Shown here piece by piece: positions 49,821-55,498 of a stretch of DNA of 55,498 bases. The translations under genes and the position numbers were made by a program. The notes beneath the pieces were generated by a model. That model was not told the origin of the DNA, made no database searches, and saw nothing but the letters and a program-made list of their open reading frames with translations. Numbering within the stretch: position 1 is the stretch's first letter; every line of letters starts with the position of its first letter. The stretch comes from Deltaproteobacteria bacterium (GTDB taxonomy: Bacteria > Desulfobacterota_D > UBA1144 > Nemesobacterales > CSP1-2). The stretch lies in assembly GCA_016187835.1 (NCBI GenBank), contig JACPIY010000004.1, positions 1-55,498 on the forward strand. The letters are read 5' to 3'.

Positions 49821-50262
49821 CCCAGGTAATTAGTAAACTGACCACTCTTATTGCCGTCCCCAACTCTCTAATATCAAAAGGTCTTACGGAAAGAAACCAA
49901 TTAAAACCAGGTGCTTCTTCAAATTCCCCTTGCTCCTCTCTTACTTCGGGAAATCCTTCAAGTTCAATTTCCGTGAGTTTTTTTTGAGCAAGTATCCCCG
50001 CAATCGTAAGACTTTTTGACTGAGAGGCAAGAATTAGGTTTTTATTAACAGACCCTAAAAGCACGGCGAGAGCGGTACCCAGTATAACAACGGCAACAAG
50101 CACCTCAAGAAGAATAAACCCCGCGATTTTGGATCGCAGATTGGGGCTTGAAGATTTGAGAAATCTTTTATTCCGAAATTCGAATTCTGAAATCCGCGAT
50201 CCCCAATCTTCTGATCCCCAATTCCCAGTTTCACTACTTCTGAAAGAGTTCAACGTATTCAT
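49768..50262 (-). CDS. gspI: Type II secretion minor pseudopilin GspI, with a long repeat-derived leader
   Basis: The mature part is typical GspI: G|FILLEVLVAVVILGTALAVLLGSVNKNLILASQSKSLTIAGILAQKKLTEIELEG is abbreviated here by its start (FILLEVLVAV) and the AQKKLTEIE segment. The leader is about 48 residues from ATG 50262, where 5-10 is usual. That leader (NWGSEDWGSRISEFEFRNK) translates an intergenic-type repeat with GATTGGGG/CCCCAATC arms. No better NTG start is found near the cleavage site. It overlaps gspH by 29 nt and gspJ by 53 nt. Confidence 0.82.
   Translation of the reverse strand: MNTLNSFRSSETGNWGSEDWGSRISEFEFRNKRFLKSSSPNLRSKIAGFILLEVLVAVVILGTALAVLLGSVNKNLILASQSKSLTIAGILAQKKLTEIELEGFPEVREEQGEFEEAPGFNWFLSVRPFDIRELGTAIRVVSLLITWDEGKEDFEVTLAVSDFR
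50139..50208. repeat. Palindromic repeat inside the gspI leader
   Basis: GATTGGGG (50139-50146) and CCCCAATC (50201-50208) enclose AGATTT-GAG-AAATCT and AAATTCGAATTC words. The composition resembles intergenic repeats such as the GGAATGCGGA direct repeat between gspF and gspE. Confidence 0.5.
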
Positions 50263-50743
50263 CAAGTACAATCGTCCCCCCCGTATAGGGTTTTGTAGCT
50301 AAGGTATAGTAAACATCCTTTTCAGTTCCAAGGTGAATAACGGCAGGGTCAACGAAACCGATCGGCATAAATAGTATAAAATTCTCGTTTCCATCTAAAG
50401 TTTTTCCATGGCTTCGCTCGGTCGTTATATCTTTAAAGTAGACACCAGCAGGAAGCTGTTTCCTCCCCAAAAAAGGATCATTAGGTATAACAAATTCATT
50501 CCCATCAAGAACCTCTATCCAGTACTCACCCCTATCAATATCAAAGGCTAACTTGTAGACCTTTTTCTTAAAGGCAGCCTCGCTATATAGGTATCTTATT
50601 GTTCCACTTAACCTTCTAGTTGCGCTTTTAATATTTACCTCAGTTATATCCTTAAACTTAGGTATTGCTACTAGAAAGAAAACGCCAATAAGGAATATGA
50701 CCACAGTGAGTTCTATAAGTGTAAAACCTTTTTTACCTTTCAT
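50234..50743 (-). CDS. gspH: Type II secretion minor pseudopilin GspH
   Basis: A 169-residue prepilin with MKGKKG|FTLIELTVVIFLIGVFFLVAIPKF. ATRRLSGTIRYLYSEAAFKKK is the GspH/FimT pattern. The ATG overlaps the gspG stop by 4 nt (ATGA). GspH links the minor tip complex to the major pseudopilin. Confidence 0.88.
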   Translation of the reverse strand: MKGKKGFTLIELTVVIFLIGVFFLVAIPKFKDITEVNIKSATRRLSGTIRYLYSEAAFKKKVYKLAFDIDRGEYWIEVLDGNEFVIPNDPFLGRKQLPAGVYFKDITTERSHGKTLDGNENFILFMPIGFVDPAVIHLGTEKDVYYTLATKPYTGGTIVLDEYVELFQK

Positions 50744-51168
50744 TGTATGCTACGGCTCGAGATATCATCATCACTCGGATAAACTCCATCTTCTCCAGGT
50801 GATATAATTTCGTAGGAGCCATCCTGTGTTTGGTCAGGTCCTACGTAGATAAAAGCGTTTCCCCACTGATCCATAGGAACCCTTCCACCCTCTAGGTAAC
50901 CTTCTTGTGAATAGCGCTGCGGAACCCTTCCAGTAGTTGGTGCGGCCACCAAAGCTTCAAGACCCTGCTGGGTTTCAGGATAAAAGGCATTATCGAGCTT
51001 GAACTGTTTTAATGCCGTTTCAAGCTGTTTTATCTGTATCTTTGTGGTCTCAACCCTTGCTTTATCGAGCCTTCCTATGACGTTTGTTCCAACGACATAA
51101 GCGAGCGAAGCAATAATTACCAAAACCACCATAATCTCAATAAGAGTAAAACCGCCTTGTGATCTCAT
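50740..51168 (-). CDS. gspG: Type II secretion major pseudopilin GspG
   Basis: A 142-residue prepilin, MRSQGG|FTLIEIMVVLVIIASLAYVV, with the GspG-specific YPETQQGLEALVAAP, PMDQWGNAFIYV and SYEIISPGEDG segments; the last is the calcium-binding loop. AGGAGG precedes the ATG. It is the main subunit of the pseudopilus that pushes substrates through GspD. Confidence 0.95.
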   Translation of the reverse strand: MRSQGGFTLIEIMVVLVIIASLAYVVGTNVIGRLDKARVETTKIQIKQLETALKQFKLDNAFYPETQQGLEALVAAPTTGRVPQRYSQEGYLEGGRVPMDQWGNAFIYVGPDQTQDGSYEIISPGEDGVYPSDDDISSRSIQ

Positions 51169-51177
51169 GTTTACCTC

Positions 51178-52386
51178 CTATTTGCCAATAGTAGACGTTA
51201 AATCAAATATTGGTAGAAGAATTGCAAAAACTATAAATCCAACAACAACACCCATAACGACTATCATAATCGGTTCTAGAAGGGACGTAAGAGTGGAAAC
51301 GGAAGATTCAACCTGAAGATCATAAGTGTCTGCAATCTTTATAAGCATTTCCTCAAGCTCCCCTGTCTGTTCTCCGACGTCTATCATTCGCGTCACAAGC
51401 GGGGGGAAAACCCCACTTTCCCTTAGAGGACCGGCAATACTTGTCCCTTCCTTTATATTTTCACGAACGCTTCGTATAGTTTCCGTATAGACCGTATTTC
51501 CAACAACCGCTTCTCCTATCTCAATCGCATTAAGAAGCGGAATTCCACTTGCAAGGAGTGTTCCAAGAGTGCGCGTAAACCTCGATATTATAACCATCCT
51601 CGCAATCCTTCCAAATATAGGAAACTTAAGGGTCACACGATCGAAAAATGCCTTACCACGCTCGGTTCTAGTTAATCTGTAGATCACAAAAAACATGCCG
51701 ACAAAAGCAATTAGAAGAACAAAGAGATTTTGACTGAAGAAGTTACTAAACCCTATAAGCACCTCGGTAATAAAAGGTAGGGCTTTTCGGCTTTCTTCAA
51801 ATATCTTTGCTATCCTTGGAATCACATAAGACATCATGAAGAAGAGAACTCCGCTCCCTATAAAAAACATAAATATTGGATAAGCGAGTGCACTCCTTAC
51901 TCGAGACCTGAGAGCCTGCTGCTTTTCAAGAAAATCCGCAAGCCTAAGAAGCACGGTATCAAGCGTTCCACTCGCCTCACCAGCTCTTACGATGTTTACG
52001 TAGAGATCGGAAAACACGTTTGGGTGCTCTTTAAGTGCATTGGCTAAGGAACTTCCCTCGCTTACCCTATCTCTGACTTGGGTTAGAACCTGACTAAGTC
52101 TTGCATCCTCTGTTTGCTCAGAAAGGGCAACAAGCGATGCCTCAAGGGGTAGACCTGCTGAAATAAGAGTGGAAAACTGCCTTGTCGTCAGGGCAAGCTC
52201 CGATGTGCTTACTCCCCTAACTAGTGAGAAACTTCTTGACTTCTCCTTTTTAACTTCTTTAAGGGAAGAGAGGAAAATACCCCGGCGCTTTAGCTTTTCA
52301 GTAGCGGATTTCGCAGATTCAGCATCCAGTATCCCCTGAATTGTTTTTCCTTTTTCGTTAATTGCTTTGTACTTATAAACAGGCAT
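51178..52386 (-). CDS. gspF: Type II secretion inner-membrane platform protein GspF
   Basis: A 402-residue protein with two repeated cytoplasmic GspF domains (about 65-190 and 270-390) and three transmembrane helices. LALTTRQFSTLISAGLPLEASL and FTRTLGTLLASGIPLLNAIEI are the two domain signatures, and LLEPIMIVVMGVVVGFIV is the last helix. It contacts GspE and the pseudopilins. The 86-bp gap to gspE holds a GGAATGCGGA direct repeat. Confidence 0.95.
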   Translation of the reverse strand: MPVYKYKAINEKGKTIQGILDAESAKSATEKLKRRGIFLSSLKEVKKEKSRSFSLVRGVSTSELALTTRQFSTLISAGLPLEASLVALSEQTEDARLSQVLTQVRDRVSEGSSLANALKEHPNVFSDLYVNIVRAGEASGTLDTVLLRLADFLEKQQALRSRVRSALAYPIFMFFIGSGVLFFMMSYVIPRIAKIFEESRKALPFITEVLIGFSNFFSQNLFVLLIAFVGMFFVIYRLTRTERGKAFFDRVTLKFPIFGRIARMVIISRFTRTLGTLLASGIPLLNAIEIGEAVVGNTVYTETIRSVRENIKEGTSIAGPLRESGVFPPLVTRMIDVGEQTGELEEMLIKIADTYDLQVESSVSTLTSLLEPIMIVVMGVVVGFIVFAILLPIFDLTSTIGK

Positions 52387-52398
52387 CTTCTTATATTC

Positions 52399-52422
52399 GG
52401 AATGCGGATTATGGAATGCGGA
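52399..52422. repeat. GGAATGCGGA direct repeat between gspF and gspE
   Basis: GGAATGCGGA occurs at 52399-52408 and 52413-52422. The following sequence (AATCCGC, CCGAAATCC) shares words with the repeat in the gspI leader. Confidence 0.45.
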
Positions 52423-52472
52423 ATATAAAGATTTTCAATCCGCAACTCGAGCCCCGAAATCCACTGTTTGAT

Positions 52473-54149
52473 CTATATATCATCCTCTTCAGTAACACGC
52501 ATAACCTCATCTATAGAGGTTAAGCCCCTAAGAATCTTTTCCGCACCATCCATTCTAAGCGTAGTCATAGCATGCTCTAGTGCCTTTTTCTTTATGGTTC
52601 CAGAGTCCGTAGTGCTTAGTGTATAACCTCGAATATCATCGTCAATGAGCAGGATTTCAAATATTCCGCTTCTGCCGCTGTAACCCGTGCCAAGACAGTC
52701 ACTACAACCCTTTGCCCGATATAGATTGCCTTCAGGAAGGTTTTTTCTCTCGATACCTATCCTTGCTAGTTCATCATCAAGCGGTACGTAAGGCTCTTTG
52801 CATGATTTGCAAAGGAAGCGGATTAGTCTCTGCGCAACAACTGCCATAAGAGACGATGCAACAAGAAAGGGCTCAATCCCCATATCTATGAGCCTTGTTA
52901 TTGCACTTGCAGAGTCATTTGTGTGAAGCGTTGAAAAAACAAGGTGACCCGTGAGGGATGCATGGATTGCAATATCGGCCGTATCCCTATCTCTAATTTC
53001 ACCTACGAGTATTACATCTGGGTCCTGACGAAGTACGGATCTCAGTCCATTTGCAAACGAGAGATTTACCTTAGAATTCACTTGAATCTGATTTATTCCT
53101 TGAATCTGGTATTCAACAGGGTCTTCAATGGTGATAATCTTTTTATCAGGAGAGTTGATTCTTTCAAGAGCAGCATAAAGGGTTGTTGTTTTTCCACTCC
53201 CCGTAGGACCTGTAACAAGAATAATTCCATGAGGGCGATGAATAAGCGCGTTAATGGTGTGGAGTTTTTTTCCCTCCAGACCGAGATCCTCCAAGCTAAG
53301 AAGGACCGAGGAGCGATCAAGAAGCCTCATGACAACGCTCTCTCCCCAAGACGTAGGAACCGTGGAGATACGAACATCTACGTCACGCCCTGCAACTTTT
53401 ACGCGAATTCTTCCATCCTGTGGTTTTCTCTTCTCCGCAATATCAAGCTCAGCCATAATCTTTACCCTCGATATAATAGATGACTGAAGCCTCTTGGGAA
53501 CTGATGTCACTTTATGTAAGATTCCGTCTTTTCTGTATCTTACAAGCAGGTCTTTCTCGAAACACTCAAGGTGAATATCACTTGCTTTCTCCTTTACGGC
53601 CTGGAAGAGAAGAGAGTTTACAAACCTGATTATCGGAGCTTCGTCTTCTGCTTCAAGTAGATCTTTCGGTTCCTGAAACTCTGATTCTGTAATCCCCAAG
53701 GTCTCATCCTGAATCTCATCGCTCATTTCCCTGCCCCGCTCATAGACCTTGTTTATTGCGCCGAGAACCACATGGCTTAGAGCAAGAAACGGTTCAATCT
53801 CGCATCCAAAAAGTGATTTTACTTCATCAAGCACATATAAATCCAAGGGGGGCGCGAGAGCCACTACGACCTTCCCGTCTCCTCTCTTTAGGGGAATAAG
53901 CCTAAACCTTTTAGCAAAGCTTATGGGAATGATTTTTACAAGCTCCGGATCAATATCCTTTTCAGATATGCTATGAATGTAGGGAACTTCATAGAAATCA
54001 GAAAGTGCCTCTAAGACCTCTTTATCGCTTAATACTTTTGACTTTATGAGGGTTTCCTCAAGTCTTTCACCGTTTCTGGATAAAAGCTCATTAACTTTTA
54101 CTGCCGCATCGGGATTTTTCTCGATTATTATTTCCTCAAGACTCTTCAT
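52473..54149 (-). CDS. gspE: Type II secretion ATPase GspE
   Basis: A 558-residue secretion ATPase. The N-terminal domain (about 1-150) has the MshEN-like fold. The catalytic domain has Walker A GPTGSGKTTTL, the Asp box ITIEDPVEYQ, Walker B DPDVILVGEIRDRDTA and the His box STLHTNDSASA. The tetracysteine zinc site is present as CKSC and CSDC. ATG 54149 is preferred, behind GGAGG; the open frame to 54251 lies inside gspD. It drives pseudopilus assembly. Confidence 0.96.
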   Translation of the reverse strand: MKSLEEIIIEKNPDAAVKVNELLSRNGERLEETLIKSKVLSDKEVLEALSDFYEVPYIHSISEKDIDPELVKIIPISFAKRFRLIPLKRGDGKVVVALAPPLDLYVLDEVKSLFGCEIEPFLALSHVVLGAINKVYERGREMSDEIQDETLGITESEFQEPKDLLEAEDEAPIIRFVNSLLFQAVKEKASDIHLECFEKDLLVRYRKDGILHKVTSVPKRLQSSIISRVKIMAELDIAEKRKPQDGRIRVKVAGRDVDVRISTVPTSWGESVVMRLLDRSSVLLSLEDLGLEGKKLHTINALIHRPHGIILVTGPTGSGKTTTLYAALERINSPDKKIITIEDPVEYQIQGINQIQVNSKVNLSFANGLRSVLRQDPDVILVGEIRDRDTADIAIHASLTGHLVFSTLHTNDSASAITRLIDMGIEPFLVASSLMAVVAQRLIRFLCKSCKEPYVPLDDELARIGIERKNLPEGNLYRAKGCSDCLGTGYSGRSGIFEILLIDDDIRGYTLSTTDSGTIKKKALEHAMTTLRMDGAEKILRGLTSIDEVMRVTEEDDI

Positions 54150-54153
54150 AATA

Positions 54154-55498
54154 TCAGTAACCTCCTTCTTTCTCAAACCCCCTTTGTTGTAGAAGCATAT
54201 TTCGTTTTTGCCTTTCCTCGAGTATCTTCTGCATATCGCCTTCGTTCTCAATAATCCTTGGAGTGAGAAGAATCATTAGATTGATCTTGGTGCTTTGTTT
54301 TCTCTTAAATTTAAATAGATTACCAAAAAAGGGAACATCACCTAAAAGCGGAACCTTATTTTCTAAAACGCTTTCTCTATCCTGAACAAGTCCACCAATT
54401 ACAATTGTCTGACCGTTTTTTACAACCACAGCCGAATCAGCGGTTCTGGTGGTTGTGGCTATACCGAATTGCGCTGTATTAAGTCCGGCCGGCGCATCCC
54501 TTACTGCAGAAACCTCGGTGTGTATATTCAGATTTAAGAAATCGCCTTCGCTGATTTGGGGAGTAATACCAAGCCTGATACCGACGGGTTGACGGTCTAT
54601 AGTCTGCACAGTGACGCCGGCTTGTCCAACGGTGCTCCCCGTTGGGAACGGGATTACATCGGCTACGACAATCTCGGCCTCCTCATTATCGGTTGTAACG
54701 ATGCTGGGTGTAGAAAGAACGTTTACATCCGTTAAAGATGTGAGAGCTTGAAATAAAGCGGTAAAAGATGGAATCGGAGGAATTGGTCCCGAACCATCGG
54801 GGTCAACCGTCTCCCCTATAACTCCCAGGAATCCTCCGGATAAACTACTGATTGCAGAGGCTAAGGAGTCAGAGCTTGCAGCAACCCCAAGGAGGCTTGG
54901 AATCCCCGGAAGTAGTGTGCCTCCGAAGCCAAGGTTATCATTATTAAATGTAAAACCGAAACTGAGATTTGTCCCAAGGGATCTTATTTTATCAAGACTC
55001 ACCTCGAGTATGGCGGCTTCAACAAACACCTGCTTCCTTCTTATGTCCAGCTCATCTATAATTCTCTTTATACTTTCAAAATCCTTCCGTGAACTTACAA
55101 TTATAATAGAATTCGTAGAAGGATCGGCTGTAACCCTGATACCCTCCGCCTCCGCAACAACTGCAGAAAGTCCACTCAGGCCGGTCTCCCCTCTTTGGAT
55201 TCGCTCTTCACTTTGTCCAAAAGCACCTAGAGTCCCGGTCTGTCTTCTCTGATATGAGCTTCCAAAGGTTTCACCTAACCCACCGGTTGTTCTTCTTTGA
55301 GTTGTCCGAGAGCCTTGAGTAGTAGCTGCTCCCGTTCCTCCGCCTATTAAACCGGAAAGAACCCCAACCACCTGTTCAGCATCCGCATTCTGAAGACGAA
55401 TTACATAAATCCCCTGCTCCGGTTGCTCGACCTCAACATCCAGCTCTTGTATTACCGCTTTGATCTTCTTCATGTCTTCAGGATACGCAATCACTATG
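54154..55498 (-). CDS. gspD: Type II secretion secretin GspD (C-terminal part, cut by window edge)
   Basis: The last 446 or so residues of the outer-membrane secretin; the start lies beyond the window. It covers the end of one N domain, the next N domain (residues about 25-165, with a Gly/Thr/Arg-rich insert) and the secretin barrel with VFVEAAILEVSLDKIRSLGTNLSFGF, LSTPSIVTTDNEEAEIVV and VVIGGLVQDRES...VPLLGDVPFFGNLFK. The S-domain after that is short. It is followed 4 nt later by gspE. Confidence 0.94.
   Translation of the reverse strand, partial: IVIAYPEDMKKIKAVIQELDVEVEQPEQGIYVIRLQNADAEQVVGVLSGLIGGGTGAATTQGSRTTQRRTTGGLGETFGSSYQRRQTGTLGAFGQSEERIQRGETGLSGLSAVVAEAEGIRVTADPSTNSIIIVSSRKDFESIKRIIDELDIRRKQVFVEAAILEVSLDKIRSLGTNLSFGFTFNNDNLGFGGTLLPGIPSLLGVAASSDSLASAISSLSGGFLGVIGETVDPDGSGPIPPIPSFTALFQALTSLTDVNVLSTPSIVTTDNEEAEIVVADVIPFPTGSTVGQAGVTVQTIDRQPVGIRLGITPQISEGDFLNLNIHTEVSAVRDAPAGLNTAQFGIATTTRTADSAVVVKNGQTIVIGGLVQDRESVLENKVPLLGDVPFFGNLFKFKRKQSTKINLMILLTPRIIENEGDMQKILEERQKRNMLLQQRGFEKEGGY

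Overview
The window comes from a Gram-negative, didermal bacterium of moderate GC content. It encodes a TonB-dependent receptor, an O/P-type porin, type IV pilus minor pilins with PilY1, and a type II secretion system. The gene mix resembles deltaproteobacterial (Desulfobacterota) or Dadabacteria-like lineages, but no rRNA or other decisive marker is present, so this placement is weak.

Layout. 0-8 kb: folD, thiD, a cobalamin-binding protein and btuB, the last behind a cobalamin riboswitch; then a luciferase-like oxidoreductase. 8-13.3 kb: a secreted helix-hairpin-helix protein, a DsbA-like isomerase, a porin, a damaged sulfate-exporter-family gene and two unknowns. 13.4-18.3 kb: a sulfonate/taurine-type ABC importer whose ATPase carries an N-terminal TusA-like domain. 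It lies behind a sigma-54 promoter and is divergent from a sigma-54 activator gene that has a 12-bp inverted repeat next to its start. 18.6-22.1 kb: pyrE, holB, metG. 22.2-32 kb: a minor-pilin operon (pilV, pilW, pilX, pilY1, fimT-like) and a second fimT-like gene with an in-frame stop. 32.2-39.7 kb: the agmatine-to-putrescine pair aguA/aguB, an M28 peptidase, a membrane protein, a primary-type sigma factor and a SPOR protein. 39.7-46.5 kb: an integrated element in tRNA-Leu(CAG). 46.7-55.5 kb: a RavA/MoxR-like ATPase and gspK-J-I-H-G-F-E-D, with gspD cut by the window edge.

Main discovery. The 6.7-kb element is bounded by a 66-bp direct repeat (65/66 identical) of the 3' part of tRNA-Leu. Its tyrosine integrase gene is split by its own attachment site. 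The N-terminal half (with catalytic Arg and Lys) runs into the left repeat; the C-terminal half (with HxxR, His and Tyr) runs out of the right repeat, in the same reading frame. Circularising the element would restore one 408-codon integrase with a tRNA-encoded insert in its catalytic domain. Each half also contains a TGCTAAC-N5-TGCTAAC motif, a likely integrase arm site, so the whole attP appears to lie inside the integrase gene. Integration would therefore inactivate the integrase, as in archaeal SSV-type viruses, but here in a bacterium. The cargo is a small DUF6788-like protein, a helicase-like ATPase, a TIGR04255-unknown-PIN three-gene module and several unknown or decayed genes.

Dispersed imperfect palindromes fill many gaps and appear to have contributed coding sequence to the start of gspI.
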